Shown piece after piece: positions 55,705 to 64,000 of a DNA stretch of 64,000 nucleotides. This DNA is from Adiantum capillus-veneris (Eukaryota > Streptophyta > Polypodiopsida > Polypodiales > Pteridaceae). The stretch's first letter is position 1, and each line of letters begins with the position of its first letter. The notes under the pieces were generated by a model that had not been told where the DNA came from, did no database searches, and saw nothing but the letters and a program-made list of their open reading frames with translations. The stretch spans positions 11,610,148 to 11,674,147 of the forward strand of contig CM043969.1 of the NCBI GenBank assembly GCA_014529385.2. Direction: 5' to 3'. The translations under genes were made by a program, and so were the position numbers.

Positions 55705-57582
55705 CTAGAGATGTTCACCCCAATTGTCTACTAGCTTTCGATGAGCATCACATGCCCCTAGATAGCTAAGCCATTCTGCAGTAGATCTTTCCTTGTTTAT
55801 CCTAGCTCTCACATTTGCTCGATATCGTCGTCTCTTATATGACCTTTGTTTCTTGTTAAGGTTTTGATTTTGGTAAATGTTTGAACTCGACTCGCCTGAT
55901 AGGTCTTCGCTTGTATCTTCTTCACTCTCATATAAATTACCATAGATGGTCGTACTACTTGGCTCACTCGATGTTTCCTCAGGTTCCGAATCCATTTCTC
56001 CCTGAGATTCCATTTTTGATGTGTATTGGCCTGAAGCCTTTGAGGAATCATCGGTTTCACTCTCAGATAGGTGTGCCTCTTTCTTATCATCGGATGTTAC
56101 ATGCGCTACACCTAACATGTTTACTGGTGCAATGTGTGGTATCTCTTCCCCATCTGGTGTTACCCAGGTTGTTCCTCTAGCTCCCCATGTATCTGTAGTT
56201 GCCGCTAGGTGCACCCAATCGACATTGTCTGACTCAGCCATTCCGGGTAGGATATCCATATAAGGAGAGTTCTCCCCAATATCTGTGTCTTCGTTACACG
56301 TGTAACAATACTGTAATGGAGCTGAGTGAATTGTTGTGTCTGATCGATTATCAATGATGAATTTATTTCCTAGAGGATGCGTTCGACCACTTAAAAGATC
56401 AACTCGAATGACAGAGTCTTGGAACTGTAAGTAGACGTGGTTTTTGGACGAGTCATGCACCATTTTTGCTTCCCTCATGAATGGATGCCCTAAGATCATC
56501 TCAAATGACATAGGATGCTTGGAAAAATCCATAACAATGAAAGTCTGCCTTACCTTGTATCCCAAGACCTTGATTCTGAGATCCTTTAGCATTCCAATAG
56601 GCGTAACAATAGATCCATTAGCCATTTTTACCACTACGCTTGTGGCTTCAAGGTGAGGTCGCCCCATAGACTCCCAACAACTCTTTGTCACCACGCTGAC
56701 TCCCGCACCACCGTCAAGGACCCCCTTTACAGTTAATCCTTTAGTAGTGATTGGTAGAGTAACATTAGATTCATCACCTTCAAAGCATTGCCCCAACTTG
56801 TTAACGGGTACTTCAATTACAGATTCATGTCCCGCTAGGTCAGATGGTGGTGCTAAATGTTCCTCATCATTCATTACTGATTCAGGTTTGTTCATATGTG
56901 CAAACTGTGGTAATCCGGCCTGTAATTCTCCATTGAGGAAGGCTCGAAGAGCTGAGACTAGCTCGGGGTCTTTATATAGTTTGGACATGATGGTGGTTCT
57001 AACTTCTAAAGACATGAAATCCATCAATTTGGCAACATTTAATGGCATCTTGTGGGACGTAGGAACGTGACAAAAGAATGGTGAAGATGGAATCTCCACT
57101 TCCTCAAGGGGGTCGGGCATTCCCTCACCAAACATTCTCTCTAGTAGGAAAGGTGTGTGTCCGCTTTCAGATGTCCTACCCTCACTCTCTTCCCGAATGA
57201 TACTGGGTATAGCTAACGGCCTGTAGTTCTTGTGAGGTTGAACTTGTGTGGGAAACACTGTGTTCGACATCTAGATATGTTTGAGTTCAGGTTCTAATGT
57301 TCGTTGAGTTTCTTCCACCAAACCCCTCAGTTGTTGGACTTGTTCAATTTCCACTGTTGGGTTTGGATAGGTTCCAATCTTTCTCTTGCAATCCTCATTT
57401 TTTGTCTCTCGTGGCTTATCTTGGGGGTTTGCAAATGGGTGGTTTAACTTTGAATACTCTTTTGGTGTTCGTCGTAATTCCCTCTCGTGATCCTCCTCAT
57501 TGGCTTTTTCCTTTGTAGTAACAGTTTTGGTCTCCGTGGTCTCTATCGAATCTGAGTCATCCTCAGGGTCATTCATATACAC
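55705..57582 (-). pseudogene. E5 first protease (DGGA type) with acidic spacer
   Basis: Two segments in one frame split by TAG 57271-57273: 57582-57274 (103 aa, charged) and 57270-55705 (521 aa). Protease core about residues 175-300 of the second: VKGVLDGGAGVSVVTKSCWE, VVVKMANGSIV, FIVMDFSKHPMSFEMILGHPFM, matching the two-motif retropepsin fold, but D-G-G replaces D-S/T-G. A long acidic Ser/Glu-rich region and a basic block (KKQRSYKRRRYRANVRARIN) follow. It sits in the usual place between gag and RT. A frameshift separates it from pol (55504). Confidence 0.75.
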
Positions 57583-57599
57583 GGGATCCTCTCATGTCC

Positions 57600-58349
57600 C
57601 TATGTTAGTCTTTGAACTAGGTTTTGAGCTAGAAGTATAAGGGATTTCTTTCTTCGTGTTTTCTTCTTTCTCGCTCGGCCAATGGATGCAGCATCTCTCT
57701 CTTCAAGGATGTAATTTTGCTTTTGGAGCATCGACCGTGTGAGTACATTCACTGGTGCTATGTTTATAGTTGGTGGTGTCCCATCAACAATCTCTATTAT
57801 GTTCAATGGTGTGATTTTTGGTGCGTTTGGATTGTTAGGACACTGTGCGATCAAATGATCTATGCCACAACGATTACAAGTGAGTATTGGCATTGCCAAT
57901 GCACTCCCTTGACTTGTTTGCATTAGTGCGGCATTCTTTTGCATTCTAATGGGGCACTCAGCTACTCGATGTGGTCCACCACATTCGTAGCACTGAAGAG
58001 GTGGTCTCCTGGCAAAACTATTAATGTTTTGGCCTCTTGCTGCTAGCGCAGAAGCTTCATATACCGGTTTGATTTGTCCCCAATGGTCTTCCATATAGTA
58101 CATGGGACACTCCTCAAGCATGTCGACTCCATAGGTGATACTAGAGTCTATGTCCTCTTCGCAATCTACATAAGTACTAGATGACTCGCAACCTATTTGG
58201 TTCATAGGTGTAACTCTTGGATGAGGGGGTTGCGGTCCTAGCACTGGAGGTGGCAACGGTGTGGTTTGGACCACATTTTGGGCTCAAGGGACCATGTGCT
58301 GTAATGGCAACTGTTGCTCCATGGGTGGGGTAGGCATCAATGCAGGAAC
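57600..58349 (-). pseudogene. E5 gag C-terminus with two zinc knuckles
   Basis: Same frame as the gag core, reached past two TGA codons (58350-58352 and near 58285), both after CCT and compatible with CGA decay. The open part 58274-57600 carries CYECGGPHRVAEC and CNRCGIDHLIAQC, two C-x2-C-x3-H-x4-C knuckles one residue shorter than standard, then NVLTRSMLQKQNYILEERD and a basic KKKTRRKK end. Role: nucleic acid binding in the particle. Confidence 0.75.
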
Positions 58350-59372
58350 TCAAGGTGAGTCTGCCCAAGCTATAGGCGGTCTATTTTCCATGATGCGTTT
58401 AAGCATTAGGCAATCCTTCGCTTGATGGCCATACCTACCACACGCGTTACAAGTCCCGTTAAACTTTACTCTGAAATTAGGGCATTCACTCGTAGTATGT
58501 GGGCCCAAGCAGATTGAGAACCATTGCTGCTCCCTTCTTGGATACATATGAGTGTTTTGTGGAGCACAATTACCCCTAAGGCTTTCTTGGATGGCCTTGG
58601 TGAGATCTGCCAAAGTCATCTCAGATATCGTTTGCTCTTTCACGATTGGCTTTATCTTCATTGGCTCATGCCCTGATGCTTGCGAGCTACTAGACTTCGG
58701 CTCGGCAGATACTCTTTCTCCTGCAATCATTAAATTATCCTCCAATTGGATTGCATTCATGGTGACTGCTTCCCAAGTAGTGATACCTCTAATGACTAGG
58801 CCATTATAAATACTTTCATGTCGTAGTCCCCTAATGAATCTATCGAGCAATTGGTTGTTGTTGAATCGCTCATTTGGATTGCATCGAGAATTCAAATTCT
58901 TTAGGCGACTAATGAAGTCTCTCACGGATTCACCTTCTTCTCGTTGGGCTTTCTGGAGCTGAGAGGCTACACCCCAAAGTACTCCCTCTCGTATGTATTC
59001 TTTTAAGAACAGTCTCCTAAGAGTAGAGTAGATCGTTTTCTCTTCTACTCTTAAGGTTCTATACCAATCTCCAGCCTTTCCGCTTAGGGTCAAACTCAAA
59101 GCCTTACACTTATGTAGCTCATTGTGCTCTTCCAAGGAATCGCACACATGTTCAAAGACTTCCATATGCTTTCTAGCATCTCCGTCTCCACTGAATTTAT
59201 GTGTGAGCTTAGCTACCTGAACTGCTTTGCTCCTAGGCTCTCTATCAGGTGTACTACGCATGTTTTCCGCAATAGAGCGACCGATAGTTTGCGCAAATGC
59301 TGCCAAATCTCCTATTTGAGCAGGTATAATGGGTGTATGGGCCTTGGCATACGCGCGGCTCTTGGGTCCCAT
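58350..59372 (-). pseudogene. E5 gag core
   Basis: 340 residues. Retrotrans_gag domain about 45-190: KLTHKFSGDGDARKHMEVFEHV, SLTLSGKAGDWYRTL, LRRLFLKEYIREG, LQKAQREEGESVRDFISRLKNL, LLDRFIRGLRHESIYNGLV. A knuckle-like SICLGPHTTSEC (first Cys missing) and a true CCHC CNACGRYGHQAKDC follow. It overlaps the upstream frame by 61 bases, so an indel or a frameshift joins them. It ends in a TGA probably derived from CGA. Confidence 0.85.
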
Positions 59373-60850
59373 ATTTCGTATGGTGGTGTACCAGACGGTG
59401 GTCCAAATTTTACAGGCGTGGCCCTAGGCATAGGGGATGCCTGATATGGCATGTTATTATTAAATGGCATGGCTCCCCTTGTATAAGAGCTTGGATAATG
59501 CCATTGTGGATTGTAAGCTCTTGGAATAATCGGAGGTGTAGGAGCTACATGAGGCTGAGGTACGATAGGTGCACATGATTGATACATACATGTAGGTATA
59601 GTTGGGGGCACTGTGCTACTAGGCATCGGCGCAATGTTAACAAATGAACTCCATGGTGTACTTCTTGTCATGCTCACCACTGGGATATGCATGGTAGCCG
59701 TAGTGTCATTAAGAGAAAGATGAGCTAGATCTGGGAAGGTAAAGCTGCCACTTGTGGGCTCAGATTGTACTGAGGCTCCTGGCGAAACAACATATGGAGG
59801 ATCAATGGGGCTCACTGAGGGAGTCTCCATTTGTGATAGGGTTGGTTGGTTGGCCTTTCCCGTATCCAAGAATCTCATTAGGCCTGTTGAAGGCATGTTG
59901 ATCCCTGTGTTCTGTCTTTCTAACTCGACAATCCTATGGAGGACATCACAGACTTTCTGTTGTTGCTCATCTATGCTAGTAGCACCCAATGTGGATTGTA
60001 GAACATCTAACCAACCCACATGATAGGTGTGTCCTGTGTACCGATCAGTTAAAGCTTCTGCTTGTAGGTCATACTCCCAATTTTCGTTTAGGAATATCCC
60101 ATCTAGGCCTAGCGTGCTGGAGGTTTCCCTCGAAGTGGAAGCATTATTGCTCCCCATCGCTTGCCTCTCCGTGAGTGCTACCTTGGGAGCACTCGGTTGC
60201 TCGGTTGGCATGATTGTTGTCATAGGAGCCTTTGCTTTCAGGGCTTGACTTTGTTCTAGCCTTCGTAGGTTCTCAATTTCCCTCTCCCTTGTTGCTTGCA
60301 TATAGCGTTCGATCTCTTGTACTTTGGCAAGACTCCTACCATCGGGTAGTAAAACCTCAGAGGGAGATAGTCCTAAAGGATCAGGAGGTGCAGTGGATGG
60401 AACATTCACATGCACACTCTCAAGAAGCATAGGGTCTATTTTAGGCATGAATGACGAATTTACTTCCCCACTCCCTTCATTTATTTCATTAACCGCATGT
60501 TCGGAGCGAGTAGCTCTACTAAGGGTCTCTTTTAAGCAGCTAAACACGTTGGACCCGGGCCGTGGGTCCATGGCATGCATGTCTTGACTTGAACTATCAG
60601 GGTTTGGTATAGGATACCCCTCCATGACTTTGTAGTCAGAGGAAGAATCACTAGACGCGATATGAGGATCTTGGGTCGCACTACCTTGAGTCCCAACCGA
60701 AGGTCCAGAACCTAGGGTGGAGGAATAATGGGTGCCCGCGTAAATGGAGGCACTACCAATATGCTCGTGCTCTAACACTCGTCCAGAGCGTAGGTTCATA
60801 TGACTTGGATCCCCTAGAAGTGTCAGTGAGTGCCCGTGAAGGCTGCTCAC
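59312..60850 (-). CDS. E5 gag N-terminal region
   Basis: 512 uninterrupted residues from ATG 60850, the first long frame after the 1-kb leader. MNLRSGRVLEHEH near residue 18 is a motif common near the start of plant gypsy gag. A charged helix (LAKVQEIERYMQATREREIENL) at about 190-220, and a proline/methionine-rich C-terminal third. Residues about 495-512 lie in the overlap with the gag-core frame. Best taken as the N-terminal, less conserved half of gag. Ribosomal frameshifting versus mutation at the overlap cannot be told apart here. Confidence 0.65.
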   Translation of the reverse strand: MSSLHGHSLTLLGDPSHMNLRSGRVLEHEHIGSASIYAGTHYSSTLGSGPSVGTQGSATQDPHIASSDSSSDYKVMEGYPIPNPDSSSQDMHAMDPRPGSNVFSCLKETLSRATRSEHAVNEINEGSGEVNSSFMPKIDPMLLESVHVNVPSTAPPDPLGLSPSEVLLPDGRSLAKVQEIERYMQATREREIENLRRLEQSQALKAKAPMTTIMPTEQPSAPKVALTERQAMGSNNASTSRETSSTLGLDGIFLNENWEYDLQAEALTDRYTGHTYHVGWLDVLQSTLGATSIDEQQQKVCDVLHRIVELERQNTGINMPSTGLMRFLDTGKANQPTLSQMETPSVSPIDPPYVVSPGASVQSEPTSGSFTFPDLAHLSLNDTTATMHIPVVSMTRSTPWSSFVNIAPMPSSTVPPTIPTCMYQSCAPIVPQPHVAPTPPIIPRAYNPQWHYPSSYTRGAMPFNNNMPYQASPMPRATPVKFGPPSGTPPYEIWDPRAARMPRPIHPLYLLK

Positions 60851-61863
60851 CTAGTAATTTTGGGTGTTTTGCAACCCAAGTCTTTTCTTATTTATTTATT
60901 TTTTGATTTTTGGGTCCTTTTTTTTTGACCCAGCTATAGAATAGAATGTATGATAGCTCAAAACTAGCATCTCGATCAGAGGGACATGCCGTGCTTTACA
61001 GCCCTCCGTTTGGTCACTTTATGCCCTCGGAATCCCTAAAACCGTCAATTTCTAGTAGGGAACTAGGCCCAAATTAGAAAGTCTAAGGGTGCAAGTGGGA
61101 AGAGAAGGGAGGAGAGTGGAGGACTTTCCCCACATGCTCTCATTCCCTCTTGAGGGGGTAGGGTATATATATAAGAGTGAGTCTAGTATATATATAGAGG
61201 ACTGAGGCCTGAGGCTTGGGCTTGGGCTTGGGATTGGGGAAATGATCCCAATCCCGATCAAAATTTTAGTGTAGCCCCCCAATCACTCACGCTTAAATAT
61301 TTTCGGTTATTTTATTTTATTTTATTTTTTTTGAGGCCACGACCGCGCGCGGTTTAGGTGACCCTTTCTTGGCCACACACACTGTCAACACCTACCTAAC
61401 CTCTCTATCAACAACTCACAGACAGCTCACTACCTTATCTACTTACTAACAGTTTTGCTAACCACTAACTAATCTACTAACTAATCTGTTAACCACTCTG
61501 CTAACTGCTTGCTGACAGTGGGCTAACTGTACACCTACTTCCTCTCTCACTACCTTACTGTGCAAAGACTGTGTGCAGGCAAACCTTGACAGAAAACTGT
61601 GTACAGACTGTGTGCAAACAGAAATTGCTAACTGCCTACCTACTTATTCATTCACTGCGAACAAGATAACGACTACTAATTGTGCAAAGACTGTGTGCAA
61701 ACAGAAAACACAACATTATGCAGAAATCACAGAACTTGCAGACAATACAGAAATTAACAACTTGCAGAAAAATAACTCATTCCTCTTCCTCTTCCTCTTC
61801 TTTCCTACTGCAAACAACTCATAGGAGAAGCACAAAGTGCCTCTTGGGCTTAGTGCAGGGCGA
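60851..61863 (-). other. E5 leader between primer site and gag
   Basis: About 1 kb non-coding leader. It contains a thrice repeated AAAGACTGTGTGCA-type motif (near 61563, 61605, 61686), a CTAACTAATC repeat cluster (61440-61520) and TATATATA at 61165-61195. Confidence 0.6.
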
Positions 61864-61882
61864 TTCCCCGGCAACGGCGCCA
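61864..61882 (-). promoter_or_regulatory. E5 primer-binding site (tRNA-Asp)
   Basis: + strand TTCCCCGGCAACGGCGCCA equals the 3' end of plant tRNA-Asp (CCCCGGCAACGGCGCCA), so the minus-strand genome would anneal it. 4 bases from the 5' LTR. Confidence 0.85.
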
Positions 61883-61886
61883 AAAA

Positions 61887-62118
61887 TGTGCGCTCCTTGC
61901 CGCACTATCAAAGCAAGGGCCTTGCCTAACACTGTGTGCGAGCCACAGACGGCTCCAAGCACACAACTAGCTTAACTAGTAAGCTCAAAAGAGGGCAATG
62001 GTGTGTCACTCACCGCTCTATGCTCCTGCCGTGGAGGATTCCTCGCCGCGAAGAAGGAGACGCCGCTACGTTGTGCTCAACCGCTTCACCGCCGTCGTGC
62101 CGCCGCAATGCTCGATCG

Positions 62119-62211
<93 letters not shown>

Positions 62212-62533
62212 GGAGGTGAAGAAGAAGAAGATGGAGATGAAGATGGAGCAAGAGCACTCTTCTATTGCACAAATGAGAGAATAAGTGAATTTTAGGTTTA
62301 GTTGGCTTTTATATGAGCTCACCCCATTCACACTTGGGCGCCCATGCTTAGCCAACTAATCCCTTGAATGTCCCAGTTAGAGTGCGCCTCTCATCGACGA
62401 TCACTTTTACCCTTTTCCTATTGGACCGACAACCCAGTACCTGACTCTACCAAATAAATAATACAATGTCACCCGTAGGTTACAACGTCCGTCTCGTAGG
62501 TGATAGGGTGTCCGTGAGCCGTGAGGGTTAACA
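61887..62533 (-). repeat. E5 5' LTR
   Basis: 647 bp; longer than the 3' LTR through a bigger CT/CA run (62122-62210) and about 30 extra bases near 62465-62500. TATAAAAG box on minus at 62306-62313 is the likely E5 promoter. Right flank CATCT. Confidence 0.9.
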
Positions 62534-62544
62534 CATCTACACAG

Positions 62545-62951
62545 TTAGCAGCACTGGTCCTCACAGAGTTAACTGCGGAGTATGCAATTGTCACCCAAGG
62601 ACTTCACTAGTAGATTACCAAGGAAAAGTTAAGACTTTGATTACCGGAGTCCTTTCTTGATCGAGGAGGAGTCTGTTGTTATTGCTCAAGGAAAGGTCAA
62701 GGTGATGAAGCTTGGACATGTATCTACACCAACAACTGCATACACGACCTTGGGAAAGCCAAAGAAGGTCTTTCAAGTGTGGGAAGAAGGGACATTTTTC
62801 ACGGTATTGTACATCCAAGGACAAGGGATCCACTTCAAACATGGACAAGGACAAAGGAGAAGGGAAAGAGGATGATAGTGACAATGACACACCAACTTTA
62901 AATGCAAAGAAAAGCTGGACCTCTGAGGGCAAGGATAGCAAATTTTTTTAG
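62545..62951 (+). pseudogene. Copia-like gag remnant
   Basis: Reads LTAEYAIVTQGLH (a UBN2/copia gag motif) near 62565, then in shifted frames ESVVIAQGKVKVMK and FKCGKKGHFSRYC, a CCHC knuckle whose first Cys is now Ser. A lysine/aspartate-rich tail ends at 62951. Stops at 62608-62613 and frameshifts make it dead. It starts right beyond the E5 LTR and is unrelated to the LINE-A on the other side. Confidence 0.6.
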
Positions 62952-63004
62952 GAAGGAGAGGGCCTCTAGGGTGTTACTCATTGGTTTATTTTAAAGAGAA
63001 CCTT

Positions 63005-63358
63005 ACACAACATCCAATCATAAAGCAAAATTGAAGGGTAAGATTTGAAATGTTAAAGTGAAGGGTAAATTTGTATGAAATGAAAAGCTGTTGACGGCAT
63101 GTTTATATGTTTATACTGCAAAACATCCAATCATAAATCATAAAGAAAAATTGAAGGGTAAGATTTAACATTTTAAAGTGAAGGATAAGTACGTCTGCCC
63201 AATTTTGTAAGCACGTTGAATGGAAGCAAATCATGGAAGATGCCCCCGTTGTTTTGATGCCAAAGGCAACGAGGCCAATACATGTCAGAGAGAAGGAGAT
63301 AGAGACAGAGAGAGACCCACGTCAACCGGACGGTGGTCGGGCAGCCCAAGTTTCAGCA

Positions 63359-63404
<46 letters not shown>

Positions 63405-64000
63405 TATCCTGGGTCGCTGCGGGCGTTCTGGACGCTAATGACTAGATGGGGAGGTGAAGAACGCAGTGGCCGAGTTTCTGTGTTTGACTTGCAGGGCAGG
63501 GCGTCGTTAACCTGCATACTTTTTGCCTGAATGTATGGTGCTGGGAGCCTCGTCGTGCGGAGGAGGTGTCTCTCTGGTTGTTGACATAGAGCCGCAGGCA
63601 ACGAAGGGGTGCACAGGTCGCAGTAGCGGCAGGTACAGGAGCGTGAGACCAAGGTCGTTGGAGGGGCAGGTGTGGGAGGGACAGACGAGGCGCAGGGGCC
63701 CGAGGTCGGAGCTCGCAAGAGGCGTAGGTGTAGGAGGGACATATCGGGGATAAAGGAAAAAGGTCGCAGCATGTGCACCAGCTCGAAGCCACACATATGG
63801 TTTAGCAGTTAAGTTCGCAGCGCATCCGGTCTAGAAATTAATTAATGAAACGTAAAAAGGACCCACTATGTCCTAGTGAGTTTGTATGAAATGAAAAGCT
63901 TTTGACGACATGTTGACAGTGTAAAGTGAAAAGACTTTCTACTATAGGGTGAGATTTAAAATGTGAAAGTGAAATGTCAGTCTTTAGAAAATGAAAACCT
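63005..64000. repeat. Short direct repeats flanking an unassigned GA-bearing segment
   Basis: AACATCCAATCATAAA... AATTGAAGGGTAAGATTT occurs at 63011 and 63122. TTTGTATGAAATGAAAAGC.GTTGACG.CATGTT occurs near 63069 and 63889, flanking about 790 bases. Inside is (GA)n at 63362-63402. No coding sequence I can support; the minus-strand frames at 63404-63796 are low-complexity and overlap each other. Confidence 0.5.

Larger units (their letters stand above)
41510..62533 (-). mobile_element. E5: 21-kb Ty3/gypsy element (non-chromovirus), interrupted by E6
   Basis: Minus-strand LTR retrotransposon. 5' LTR 61887-62533, tRNA-Asp primer site 61864-61882, gag frames 60850-57600, protease 57582-55705, RT-RNase H-integrase 55504-52562, an in-frame second protease-like module 52561-51617 continuing at 44449-44251, a 140-aa ORF 43872-43450, polypurine tract 42079-42089 and 3' LTR 41510-42076. 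Without E6 it is about 13.8 kb. The tRNA-Asp primer, large size, 3' extra coding region and no chromodomain suggest the OTA (Athila/Tat-related) branch. LTRs differ by roughly 3% plus indels. Confidence 0.88.

Noticed and set aside
63404..63796. Three overlapping minus-strand frames of 95-130 aa
   Set aside because: Proline/serine/cysteine-rich, in all three frames at once, no motif; base-composition effect of GC-rich DNA.

Overview
This window looks like nuclear DNA of a large, repeat-rich land plant. The evidence is Ty3/gypsy elements with and without chromodomains, a tRNA-Asp primer site, plant-type gag zinc knuckles, Helitron-like termini and short GT-AG exon fragments. I cannot name the species; a fern, lycophyte or bryophyte relative is only a guess. 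I found no intact host gene, rRNA, tRNA or CRISPR array. Almost everything is transposable element, nested several layers deep and decayed by stop codons and frameshifts.

Layout. 1-5300: a LINE-B 3' end with an A tail abuts a long minus-strand LINE-A copy whose 5' side ends in a (TC)n array. 5301-6974: an isolated exon-like fragment, then a LINE-B endonuclease/linker fragment. 6975-20066: an LTR family (E2) present as one inverted LTR plus an LTR-internal-LTR array; its left LTR is split by a complete chromodomain gypsy element (E1, 7923-15896). 20067-22490: two more gypsy fragments, one with integrase, chromodomain, polypurine tract and LTR. 22490-26090: mostly non-coding, with a lone gag and a G34 run. 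26098-28600: LINE-A 3' end, (TC)47, a short non-autonomous unit, another (TC)n, exon-like fragments and two adjacent Helitron-like elements. 28650-34600: LINE-C (minus) carrying a gypsy integrase fragment, then LINE-B remnants with a 368-bp duplication. 34600-36970: little recognisable. 36970-41509: three LINE-A copies. 41510-62533: a 21-kb minus-strand LTR retrotransposon (E5), itself interrupted by a 7.2-kb gag-only element with 2.77-kb LTRs (E6, TSD TTTGC). 62534-64000: a copia-like gag remnant and short repeats.

The two most unusual things are these. (1) E5 carries a normal-position protease with an odd DGGA motif and, in the same frame downstream of the RT-RNase H-integrase polyprotein, a second retropepsin-like domain with a canonical DTGA motif, followed by a W-x-P-K repeat tail and a separate 140-aa ORF. 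(2) The LINE-A family has an animal-L1-like ORF1 and is bounded by (TC)n arrays at both ends in several copies, as expected of a microsatellite-targeting LINE, with a short passenger element sharing its 3' end.
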